Origin: Kiritimatiellia bacterium
Lineage (GTDB): Bacteria; Verrucomicrobiota; Kiritimatiellia; UBA8416; JADHWI01
DNA length: 46,519 bases
Direction: 5' to 3'
NCBI GenBank assembly: GCA_030744755.1
Contig: JASLPY010000040.1
Coordinates: 1 to 46,519 of the forward strand
The notes beneath the pieces are model-generated. The model worked only from the letters and a program-made list of their open reading frames with translations, did not search any database and had not been told where the DNA came from. This document shows, piece after piece, positions 8,859-17,076 of this stretch. The position numbers were made by a program, and so were the translations under genes. Every line of letters starts with the position of its first letter. Positions within the stretch are counted from its first letter, which is position 1.

Positions 8859-11800
8859 ATGAGAGTAACGCTTATGCAAGGATATGTGCCGTCCGTGGTT
8901 GCGCTGTTAGCGCTACTAGGGAACCTGGCCCGCGCCGTCGACTGGCCGGCGTATCGGGGGAACAGTGCGCGGACAGCGACCACGTCCGAGAAGCTGACCT
9001 ATCCGTTGAAAGAGATATGGAAGTATGTGCCGAAGCGTGAACCGATGCCGGCGTGGCCGGACAAGTTCATGGCTGAGGTCGGGGGGCTCGACTTCGACGT
9101 CGCCCCACAGGTCGTTATCGTGGGCAGTACAATGTACTTCGGATCCACGACCGACAACACGGTCTGGGCTCTTGATGCGTCCACGGGGAAGACCAAGTGG
9201 GGATTCACGACGGGTGGTCCTATCCGCTTCGCGCCTGCCATATGGGGAGGCAACGCTTACGCGGTATCTGATGACGGCCACGCGTATTGCCTGAACGCGA
9301 CGACCGGGAAACTGATTTGGAAGTTCTATGGCGGCCTCTACGACAGTCGCTTCATTGCCAATCAACGCCTGACCTCGCGCTGGCTGATCCGCAGCGGTGT
9401 GGTTGTGGATGACGGCATGGTCAACTTCGCGGTGGGTATGTGGGCGAGCGAGGGCGTGTATTCATACGCACTGGATGCGAAGACAGGCAAACAGATATGG
9501 GTGAACGATACGAGTCTCAAGTATAGAAACGGACCGCACAACGGTCGGAACTTCGCCGGTAACAAGCCGCAGGGATACGCGGTGGCCGCGAAGAATCAGC
9601 TCGCGTTCCACAACGGGCAAGGGGGGGCTTACATCTATGATCGCCGGACGGGCGAAGAGACCGGACACATAGACACACGCAGCGAGATAAGAAGGCTCGG
9701 GCGCGGCGACGCTTCGCTCCTGGTGCTGCGCGAAGACGGGACGTTCGAGCATGGTGGTTTTGCCGCGACGCAGGCGAAGATCCAACAGAATTGGGTGGTT
9801 GCCGGTGATACGTACATTATGTGTAAGGGAAGCGGAATTACGGCCCGGAAAGGCGGCCCTGATGACGGCCAAGTCGTATGGAAGCATACGATGGACGGCA
9901 CGATAATGGGTGTGGCCGTGGCGAACGGAATGCTGGTGGTGTCAACAACGGATGGGGCCATCCGTTGTTTCAGGAGTCAGGGGTCAGGAGTCAGTGGCCA
10001 GGAATCGGGGAATGGCAAGGCCGTCGTGGTGGGACCGGGGACGAAGACATGGAAGAAGACCGGGCCGGAGGCTGCTGCGGATGTTCTTGCTGCGTGTAAA
10101 AAGCACGAGATCTCCAAGGGCTATGCACTTGTGCTCGGCGAGCCGGATGCGAAGCTGGCCGAAGCATTGGCGGCAAACACGGACCTGCAGGTCATTTGCG
10201 CATTGGCAGATGAGGCTAAAGTGGACGCTGAGCGGTTTCGGTTGCGCGATACGACCGATATCTACGGCCTGGAAGTCACGGTAGAGCATCTGGCGAGCTT
10301 CGAGAAACTGCCGTACCCGTCGTATTTTGCGAACGTGGTGGTCCTGAACCGACTGCCTGCCGGGTTGCCGGCTGATGAAATCAAGCGCATCCAACGCCCG
10401 TGCGGAGGTATCGTCATTGCCGGGGGAAAAGTGGCGGTCCGGGGCAAACTGTCCGGCGCATTTGACTGGGATTCAGACGTCACGTGCGATCAACGTGTGA
10501 AATGGCCGTTGGAGATGCTGTGGTTCGGTGAACCGGGCCCCATGAACACCCAGGGCAAAGGGAGCGGTCCTCCAATTCCGGTCAACGGTGTTGCACTCTA
10601 TGTGAGTAGGGGGATCGTGGCTGTGGATGCCTACAATGGGACCGTACTATGGCGCTGGAAGCATACCGAAGGAACAAGCAGGGGCCACGTAAGTGTGGAT
10701 GCCAAGTACCTGTATACGTCAGAACTCACTCTGGATAAGAAGACCAGGAAGAGATCCACGGTAGCAGTAGTTCTGGATGTGAAGACCGGAAAGAAGGTGA
10801 AAGGCGTCACTCCCCCTGCGGGCCTGGCGCGCTATAAGGGGCCCAGCCGTTCCCACGAGAACGTGGTTCGGTACCTGGGCACACGTATCCACCCGCTGAC
10901 CGGTGGTCTGACCAGCAAGGGCTTCGGTAAGTCACACGGATGCGTAGGGGCTCATCTATCGGCAGCCATGGACTTCTTCCGCTCCGGATCGTTTGCTAAT
11001 TATGACTTTGAAGACGACAGTGGCGTACGCAATTTAGCCGGCCTGCGCCCGGCCTGCCATGCAAGCAAGACAGGGGAGCTGGGCCTGCTGCTCGCCGCGG
11101 ACGGGCAGGGGGCGCACGCTGTTGGCGTGCCTAATCCGGAGGATTACGGTAGTGGTTGTGACTGCCGCTTCAGTTTTCTGGGGGCGCTGGCCATGGTGCC
11201 GGTGGGAAAGCAGCGCAATGAAGACTGGGCCTTGTTCTCCGACCCAAAGCCGGAATTGACTGCAGGTGCAATACGGCACGTAAACATGAACTTTGGTGCG
11301 CCGGGAGACCGGCGTCACACTGACAAGAAGCTCTGGCTTGCGGCCCCTCGTCCGGCGCGTTGGTGGCTGGGGATAGACCTGCCCTATCTGGCCGAGTTTT
11401 ATGACGGTACGCAGCCGGACGTACGTGGGGGACAGCATGACTTTTACGGTGGCACGCGATCGTATCGACACAACGCGGATCGCCTGGCTATTACCGGCAC
11501 CGATCAGCCCTGGGTATATACCTCCGGCTATCGCGGGTTGAAGAGCCTTACCTTGGGTTTGGACTACTACGCGTGGAGCAAGGGGTTGGTTGCGATGCCC
11601 TGTGCGACGGGACCGAAGATCGACGGTAAGCTGACGGACGCCTGTTGGGATGCCGCCGGCGAGGTGTTCCTGGTTGACGTGGAGGTCGCGAACAGGCCGC
11701 TATACACGCACCAGATGCCCAACCCCGGTGAATCGGCCTGGTTGCGGTACGACAAGGACAACTTCTACGTCGCCTATCGGCATTGCATCGTCCCCGGTGG

Positions 11801-12686
11801 CAAGCGTCGCGGGTCGTGGAAAGTCAAGACCAAGGGGAAAGACGCACAGGTATGGAATGATGACGGCCTTGAACTGCTCCTCAAGGGATCGGGCGGGGAT
11901 GTGGTTCACCTCGGTGTTTCCGCATCGGGAGCTACATACGACGCGTTGATAGCCACGACAGGTACCGGCAAGAGAATGACGGCAGGCGAGCCCGACGCGT
12001 CGTGGAACGGCGACTGGCAATCCGCTACGTCGGCGAAAGAGGACGAGTTCATCATTGAAGTGGCCGTGCCGTGGAAAACGCTCGGAAGCCTGGGAATCAG
12101 CAGAAAGGAACTTTGGGCTTCGATTCACCAGAAGGTGAACGTCAAGTATCTGAAACGGCCCAACGTGAGGGCGATCACTAAGAAACTGCATCTGTCGACG
12201 CGTAGCCCCTTTCCCAAGCCCTACACGGTGGGGCTGCATTTTTCCGATTTGGAGAATGACACGACCGGCAAGCGTGTGTTCGACGTGAAACTGCAAGGCA
12301 AAGTGGTGCTGAAGGACTTTGATATCGTTGCTGAGGCCGGCGCTGGTAACAAGGCCGTGGTCAAGGAATTCAAGGGGATCATGGCACTTAATGAAATCAG
12401 ACTCGAGTTGGTATCGCGTGCCAGGGATATGAAAGGGGCGGCGGCGCCGATCATCAGTGGCATGCAGGTGCTGGCCGAGCAGCCCGGGCCTGTTCCGGAC
12501 CCCGTACTTGGTATAATGACCAACGACAAGGAAGCCGGTGGTTTCAAGCTTCTTTCGGATCTGGAAAAACTCCCTCTGAAGAACAGGATGGGTATTCGCG
12601 GGTGGGGCCCGGAGTTCGAGGACGAGCTGCGGGCACGTTTGAAGCGGCGCGGGATGCTGCCGGCGGAGAAATCCGAGAAGAAGTGA
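8859..12686 (+). CDS. Secreted PQQ-type propeller with Rossmann, CBM9-like and malectin-like domains
   Basis: 1275 residues; start chosen at 8859 after GGAGG (8846-8850), with a signal peptide to about residue 26. Residues 28-365 carry PQQ/BamB-like blades (D-W-P-A-Y-R-G-N-S-A-R-T, then A-L-D-A-S-T-G-K and L-N-A-T-T-G-K-L-I-W). A linker at about 371-384 is encoded by a 7-bp array. Residues about 390-530 look like a class I methyltransferase core without the G-x-G-x-G loop. Further blades run to about 900 (V-D-A-Y-N-G-T-V-L-W). Residues about 912-1075 resemble a CBM9 sugar-binding domain (I-D-G-K-L-T-D-A-C-W, E-V-A-V-P-W-K-T-L). Residues about 1115-1210 resemble malectin (Y-T-V-G-L-H-F-S-D-L-E). 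This predicts an extracellular carbohydrate-binding, possibly redox-linked protein; bound PQQ is not proven. It ends two bases from the convergent HEPN gene. Confidence 0.8.
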   Translation: MRVTLMQGYVPSVVALLALLGNLARAVDWPAYRGNSARTATTSEKLTYPLKEIWKYVPKREPMPAWPDKFMAEVGGLDFDVAPQVVIVGSTMYFGSTTDNTVWALDASTGKTKWGFTTGGPIRFAPAIWGGNAYAVSDDGHAYCLNATTGKLIWKFYGGLYDSRFIANQRLTSRWLIRSGVVVDDGMVNFAVGMWASEGVYSYALDAKTGKQIWVNDTSLKYRNGPHNGRNFAGNKPQGYAVAAKNQLAFHNGQGGAYIYDRRTGEETGHIDTRSEIRRLGRGDASLLVLREDGTFEHGGFAATQAKIQQNWVVAGDTYIMCKGSGITARKGGPDDGQVVWKHTMDGTIMGVAVANGMLVVSTTDGAIRCFRSQGSGVSGQESGNGKAVVVGPGTKTWKKTGPEAAADVLAACKKHEISKGYALVLGEPDAKLAEALAANTDLQVICALADEAKVDAERFRLRDTTDIYGLEVTVEHLASFEKLPYPSYFANVVVLNRLPAGLPADEIKRIQRPCGGIVIAGGKVAVRGKLSGAFDWDSDVTCDQRVKWPLEMLWFGEPGPMNTQGKGSGPPIPVNGVALYVSRGIVAVDAYNGTVLWRWKHTEGTSRGHVSVDAKYLYTSELTLDKKTRKRSTVAVVLDVKTGKKVKGVTPPAGLARYKGPSRSHENVVRYLGTRIHPLTGGLTSKGFGKSHGCVGAHLSAAMDFFRSGSFANYDFEDDSGVRNLAGLRPACHASKTGELGLLLAADGQGAHAVGVPNPEDYGSGCDCRFSFLGALAMVPVGKQRNEDWALFSDPKPELTAGAIRHVNMNFGAPGDRRHTDKKLWLAAPRPARWWLGIDLPYLAEFYDGTQPDVRGGQHDFYGGTRSYRHNADRLAITGTDQPWVYTSGYRGLKSLTLGLDYYAWSKGLVAMPCATGPKIDGKLTDACWDAAGEVFLVDVEVANRPLYTHQMPNPGESAWLRYDKDNFYVAYRHCIVPGGKRRGSWKVKTKGKDAQVWNDDGLELLLKGSGGDVVHLGVSASGATYDALIATTGTGKRMTAGEPDASWNGDWQSATSAKEDEFIIEVAVPWKTLGSLGISRKELWASIHQKVNVKYLKRPNVRAITKKLHLSTRSPFPKPYTVGLHFSDLENDTTGKRVFDVKLQGKVVLKDFDIVAEAGAGNKAVVKEFKGIMALNEIRLELVSRARDMKGAAAPIISGMQVLAEQPGPVPDPVLGIMTNDKEAGGFKLLSDLEKLPLKNRMGIRGWGPEFEDELRARLKRRGMLPAEKSEKK
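9971..10010. repeat. 7-bp tandem array inside a coding sequence, unit CAGGAGT
   Basis: Heptamers CAGGAGT, CAGGGGT, CAGGAGT, CAGTGGC, CAGGAAT and a partial unit lie within the PQQ gene. They are translated as a Ser/Gly/Gln-rich linker between the first propeller and the Rossmann segment. The reading frame remains open through the array. Confidence 0.7.
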
Positions 12687-12688
12687 CC

Positions 12689-13117
12689 CTAGTCGGTAGA
12701 CTGGACTGCCCTCGACAGATCTCGCCTGAACGCTCCATTGACATCAGCCAACTTAGCGACCAAAGGCTCCAAACGTTCAGGGTCGAGATCGAACGCGTAA
12801 GCGTGAGTGAAAAAATGCCTAAATGCCAAGTAGTCCCGGATGCCGTGAGAAGTTTCCTCAGAAAGCACTCCGGATTCGGCAGCTATAAGGATTAGCTCTT
12901 TATGCCAGGATTCTCCGGTTGGCAACGCGATGCCGCGCGATTGCAGTACCTGTTTGAGGACATTCTCTACACCGTTGTAGAACGAGTGCACCAGTGCTGC
13001 CACACCAGCCAGTTCGAGTTCGGAAAGATCAGGCAGCACCTTGTCCGATGGAATCCTGGCGAGGACACCATCGATGTTCTCCAGTTCCGCTGAGATCCTC
13101 TCGGGCAGATCAGCCAT
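12689..13117 (-). CDS. HEPN-domain toxin (HepT-like ribonuclease)
   Basis: 142 residues, start at 13117. It is all helical, with the HEPN signature R-x4-H-x-Y near the end (R100, H105, Y107). In known HepT/MntA systems Arg and His form the RNase site and the Tyr is AMPylated by the partner nucleotidyltransferase. The gene overlaps the MNT gene upstream by 8 bp (13110-13117), so the pair is one translationally coupled unit. In the characterised Shewanella pair the HEPN gene comes first; here MNT is first. The pair lies antisense to its surroundings and looks like an inserted accessory module. Family assignment is firm; toxin activity is inference. Confidence 0.8.
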   Translation of the reverse strand: MADLPERISAELENIDGVLARIPSDKVLPDLSELELAGVAALVHSFYNGVENVLKQVLQSRGIALPTGESWHKELILIAAESGVLSEETSHGIRDYLAFRHFFTHAYAFDLDPERLEPLVAKLADVNGAFRRDLSRAVQSTD

Positions 13118-13379
13118 AGACTACAACACCTTCGCGCTGAATCAAACTCGTGAAGCTAGTCCTGCGGCTTAGATCCACAAGATCAACGGGCTTGGAAAGA
13201 CTGAAGATCAGGTCAGCGTAGAATGAGAAGAAACGTGAAGGCGCTATCCCCTCGACGGCCAGATCAATGTCCCTTCCTTCGGCTCTGTCGTCGACACTGC
13301 TGCCAAACAGCAGTACGCGACCGACACGATAGCTACGCGCCAATTCCTCGATCTTCACTCTATCTGCTGCCGATAACAT
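13110..13379 (-). CDS. MNT-domain nucleotidyltransferase antitoxin
   Basis: About 89 residues. The start at 13379 is preferred because AAGGAG lies six bases upstream; a start 16 codons earlier lacks such a site. It carries the minimal nucleotidyltransferase motif: L-L-F-G-S-S (G26-S27), then D37-x-D39, which chelate the catalytic metal ions, plus a third acidic residue in the strand K-P-V-D-L-V-D. Proteins of this kind AMPylate the HEPN toxin (type VII toxin-antitoxin) in the cytoplasm. Operonic with the HEPN gene through an 8-bp overlap. The roughly 600-bp upstream spacer is repeat-rich. Confidence 0.8.
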   Translation of the reverse strand: MLSAADRVKIEELARSYRVGRVLLFGSSVDDRAEGRDIDLAVEGIAPSRFFSFYADLIFSLSKPVDLVDLSRRTSFTSLIQREGVVVYG

Positions 13380-14004
13380 CTCAAACTCCTTGCTAGCAGG
13401 ATAACGGTAACTCAGCGTGACCTGCAAGACTCAACCACCAACTACTTCGGTGTCGTTTCTATTTGACGCAACGGGAACAGTGACCGAGCATAAAGAGCGC
13501 AACAGGAGAACGAGGGCTAGCATTTGCCTTACTCTGTGGCCCATCCCGCGGCCGCAGGATTCGCCCGCCAGAGGAATAGCTGTGGAGAGAAACACGTTTA
13601 CAAACCGTCGGTCTGGCTCCCGGGATTGCTTGCCGTGGGAAACGCTTACGGTGAGCTATTTGCGTTGCAATGTGAAGCAATGATAGTGGGGCGAATGATG
13701 CATGTGATTTTTCGTTTACCCCAGCTGATTGTATGTGGGTGTGTGAGTATGTGGGTGTGTGAGTTGGGAGAACACGAAAATGACCCCACTATTTGCAGGC
13801 ACTTGCGGGATCCCGGAGATTTCGACAGCGCAGAAAACCCAGCACAAACCACTCACACACCCACGTACTCACATACCCACACACAGAACAGAGCGCTAAC
13901 AACCCTTAGACATGTCGGATACGCTATGAGAATCGGGTACAACGCAGAAAGCTCTACGGTTACCTGTGCTTGAAGAACCCGTCGATATGTCATATTACTT
14001 GTTT
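13380..14004. other. Long spacer without a credible gene
   Basis: The 625 bases between the MNT gene and the HzsA-like gene hold open frames of up to about 149 codons, but these run through repeats and lack ribosome sites and recognisable motifs. The main content is the GT-rich inverted repeat at 13731-13884. A second, looser inverted pair uses ATAGTGGGG (13683-13691) and its complement CCCCACTAT (13784-13792). Confidence 0.5.
13731..13884. repeat. GT-rich tandem repeat in inverted arrangement
   Basis: The left arm (13731-13764) is two copies of the 16-bp unit GTATGTGGGTGTGTGA plus two bases. The right arm (13851-13884) is its reverse complement with three mismatches in 34. The arms enclose 86 bases. 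The DNA could form a long cruciform or the RNA a long hairpin. It is not CRISPR: there are no regular spacers. Confidence 0.75.
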
Positions 14005-17000
14005 ATGAATCTCCGCACTACCGTGACATTTCTTGTGATCAGCCTTGCGGCGGCAGTGAATCATGCCGGCGCCGGCACGGTGACCTTTGATTTCGAGAAA
14101 GATAAGCAGGGCTGGAAGAACGTGGAGGGCTGGCTGGGCAATTTACGCTCGCCTGTCTCTTCGGTGAGGCCCCCTGCGAGGATTCCCGCCGCGGGTAAGT
14201 TCATACTGGCCACAAAACCCTGGCACAGCGGCGTTATCGAGTCCCCTGTATTTGCGATCGAAGGTTCCAAGGCGACGTTTCTCCTTGGTGGAGCCGGAAA
14301 GCCGAGTTCCTATGTAACGCTCCATACGCTGGACGGCAAGGAGGTCAGGCGCACTTATGTTCCTCTTGCCAATGCTCCCGACTTGAACAAGGCATACAAG
14401 CTCGAACCTTGTGAATGGGATCTCACGTCCCTCGTGGGGAAGAAGGGGTTCCTCCGAATATCTGCCGAACCTTTTGGTTATGCCCTGGTGAAGAGGGTCC
14501 ACAGCAATGTGCAGGAGAGTTTTGTCGTATTCGACAACTTCAACGCAGCGGGCGGTATCGATGCAGCAGCAACTAAACAGCGGGACGCAAACCGGGTCGC
14601 TGAGAAACAGGAATCTATCGCGTCGATAAAGGGAGAACTGGACGACATAGTTTTTGCGGTCCGTAAGCGCTACCGGGAGGGACACTGGTACGCGAATATC
14701 GGACATTGGTCGGGCAATGCGGAGAGAGATCTGTTTCATGACGGAGCGCGCCTCTGTCGTCTCAATGTTCCTACAGGTAAAGTGGAAGTCCTGTTTGAGG
14801 ATGAGAAGGGCGGGATTCGGGATCCGCAGGTGCATTACGACGGCGGGAAAGTGATCTTCTCCTACCGCCCCGGCGGCAGCAAGTACTACAACCTGTACGA
14901 ACTGGATCTGGATTCACCCGGTACGCCACGAAGGATAACAAGCGCGCCGTTTGATGACATTGAACCGACCTACACGCCCGGCGGCAAGATCGTGTTCTGC
15001 TCGACGCGGTGTAAACGCTGGGTTCCATGTTACTACACGGAGGTCGCCACGCTGTATTCGTGCAACCTGGACGGCACGGGAATAAGGCGGCTCTCGGCCA
15101 ACGTGGAACACGAGAACACGCCATGGCCGCTGCCGGATGGGCGCTTGCTCTATACCCGCTGGGAATATGTCGAGAGAAGCGTGATGGATTTTCATCATCT
15201 CTGGACGACCAATCCCGATGGAACAAGGCAGGAAGTGTTCTACGGCAACATGCATCCCGGCTATGTGATGATCGATGCAAAACCCGTCCCGGGTAGCGGA
15301 CTCATCGCCAGTATCTTCTCACCCGGTCACGGCAGGGTTGAGCACCACGGCATTGTTGTGATAGTCGATCCCGGCCGCGGTCCCGACGACAAGACTTCGG
15401 TAAGGAACATTGGCTGGGGTCGGGAGTCACGGGATGTCTATCCCGTCGGCAACAAGGGGTTCTTGACCGCAAGGAATCATACGATAACGCTGATGGATTA
15501 TGAGGGCAGAGAGGAAGTCCTCTATTCCCTCTCAGAAGATGAGAGGAAACAATCGTACTGGTGCAGCGAGCCACGGCCTGTAAGGCGCCGAAAACGGGAG
15601 CAGGTCGTTCCCAACAAGGTCAATCTGGCGAAGGCTAAGGGTACGCTGATGCTTGATGATGTTTACAATGGGCGAAACATGAAAGGCATCAAGCGCGGTG
15701 ACATCAAGAAACTGCTGGTGCTCGAATACCTGCCAAAGTCAATCAACATAAGTAACGGTGCGGAACCGTGCAGCAGGTTCACGCACAACCATGAGAGAGT
15801 TCTCGGCACTGTGCCGGTTGAGCCGGACGGTTCAGCGAACTTCGAAGTGCCGGCCCTGACTGCCATCGTGCTTGCAGCGCTGGATAAGAACGACATTGCC
15901 GTTAAGCGCATGCAGAGTTTCATTACGGTCCAGCCGGGGGAGGTAAGCGGATGCGTGGGTTGCCACGAAGAGAGGACTCAAACGCCCCGAACTGCGGTCC
16001 GCCGTTCCATGGCGATGAGCAAGGCACCGAGCAAGATTACCCCAATCAAAGGAATCCCGGACGTTTTTGATTTCCCCAGGGATATTCAGCCGATCCTGGA
16101 CCGGCACTGCGTGGGCTGTCATGACTACGACAGAACCAAGCAGGGTGGACCCCGCTCGGGTGGCTGTATTCTTACGGGCGACCGGGGTCCTATGTGGTCG
16201 CACTCCTACATATCTCTTACCGGGAAGCATGTCAGTATGGGCAGCAGAATGGGAAACAACGCTCCCTACAAAACCGGTAGCGGTGCCAGCAGACTGATGA
16301 AGATGATCGATGGGTCGCACCCGTCTAAGCAGGGAGTTTCACCGCAGCAAGCAACTGTCAAGCTCTCTGCACATGAAAAGACAATGATCCGCCTTTGGAT
16401 CGATTCCGGTGCGATCTACTCGGGAACTCTTGCCGGAGAAGGGTGTGGGATGATCTATGAAAAATTGACTACCCATGCTGAATGCTACAAGTGGTTCACG
16501 ATGGGGGATCAGTGGCCGGAACGTCTGAAAGCCGCGAGCACTGTTGTGCAGAAGCGCTGCGCCGGCTGTCACGACGGCAAGAAACGCGCCAAGGTGTTTG
16601 ACCTCGACATCACCAGGCGACCGTCCCGGTCAGATGGCATAAGACGAATGTCTCCAGAGGTCAGGGTGAATCTGACGCGGCCTGAGAAATCGTTGTTGCT
16701 CATGTCCCCGCTGTCGAAACAGGCAGGCGGTTTCGATTATTGCGGCAAGGGCCGGAATCCCCGCGAACCGATATTTGCCGATAAGGCGGACCCGGACTAC
16801 CGGCAGCTGCTGGCTTACGTGGCAGAACTGAAGGAGGCCTTGAACCGCAACAAGAGATTCGACATGCCGGGCTTCAAGCCCAACGAGCACTACGTTCGTG
16901 AGATGAAGCGGTATGGCATCATTCCCCAGTCCTTCGACCGGAACGCCCAAACTATAGACGTCTACAAGGCCGACCGCGCCTACTGGGATTCCGTACGCTG

Positions 17001-17010
17001 GAAGCCTTGA
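14005..17010 (+). CDS. Secreted HzsA-like c-type cytochrome with propeller and three CxxCH sites
   Basis: About 1001 residues from the ATG at 14005, which directly begins a signal peptide; ATG 13987 and GTG 13966 are alternatives and none has a strong ribosome site. Residues about 30-190 form a beta-sandwich (V-T-F-D-F-E-K-D-K-Q-G-W). Then come TolB/PD40-type blades (F-S-Y-R-P-G-G, F-D-D-I-E-P-T-Y-T-P-G-G-K-I-V-F, L-L-Y-T-R-W-E-Y-V). The C-terminal third has haem sites C-V-G-C-H (C650), C-V-G-C-H (C702) and C-A-G-C-H (C852). This layout resembles the hydrazine synthase alpha subunit, whose relatives are common in PVC bacteria that do not do anammox. Probably a periplasmic or surface electron-transfer protein. 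The PQQ gene follows 66 bp downstream. Confidence 0.8.
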   Translation: MNLRTTVTFLVISLAAAVNHAGAGTVTFDFEKDKQGWKNVEGWLGNLRSPVSSVRPPARIPAAGKFILATKPWHSGVIESPVFAIEGSKATFLLGGAGKPSSYVTLHTLDGKEVRRTYVPLANAPDLNKAYKLEPCEWDLTSLVGKKGFLRISAEPFGYALVKRVHSNVQESFVVFDNFNAAGGIDAAATKQRDANRVAEKQESIASIKGELDDIVFAVRKRYREGHWYANIGHWSGNAERDLFHDGARLCRLNVPTGKVEVLFEDEKGGIRDPQVHYDGGKVIFSYRPGGSKYYNLYELDLDSPGTPRRITSAPFDDIEPTYTPGGKIVFCSTRCKRWVPCYYTEVATLYSCNLDGTGIRRLSANVEHENTPWPLPDGRLLYTRWEYVERSVMDFHHLWTTNPDGTRQEVFYGNMHPGYVMIDAKPVPGSGLIASIFSPGHGRVEHHGIVVIVDPGRGPDDKTSVRNIGWGRESRDVYPVGNKGFLTARNHTITLMDYEGREEVLYSLSEDERKQSYWCSEPRPVRRRKREQVVPNKVNLAKAKGTLMLDDVYNGRNMKGIKRGDIKKLLVLEYLPKSINISNGAEPCSRFTHNHERVLGTVPVEPDGSANFEVPALTAIVLAALDKNDIAVKRMQSFITVQPGEVSGCVGCHEERTQTPRTAVRRSMAMSKAPSKITPIKGIPDVFDFPRDIQPILDRHCVGCHDYDRTKQGGPRSGGCILTGDRGPMWSHSYISLTGKHVSMGSRMGNNAPYKTGSGASRLMKMIDGSHPSKQGVSPQQATVKLSAHEKTMIRLWIDSGAIYSGTLAGEGCGMIYEKLTTHAECYKWFTMGDQWPERLKAASTVVQKRCAGCHDGKKRAKVFDLDITRRPSRSDGIRRMSPEVRVNLTRPEKSLLLMSPLSKQAGGFDYCGKGRNPREPIFADKADPDYRQLLAYVAELKEALNRNKRFDMPGFKPNEHYVREMKRYGIIPQSFDRNAQTIDVYKADRAYWDSVRWKP

Positions 17011-17076
17011 CGACCATTGCCCCCCCGTGACTGCGGTGATAATGTTATAGGAAACGCATTGGTAGAGAGGGGGTCC

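Noticed and set aside
13731..13884. CRISPR array
   Set aside because: Two units per arm in inverted orientation without spacers of regular length, and no cas genes.
13524..13973. 149-codon open frame in the repeat spacer
   Set aside because: Its residues come largely from the GT-rich repeat; no ribosome site and no recognisable motif.
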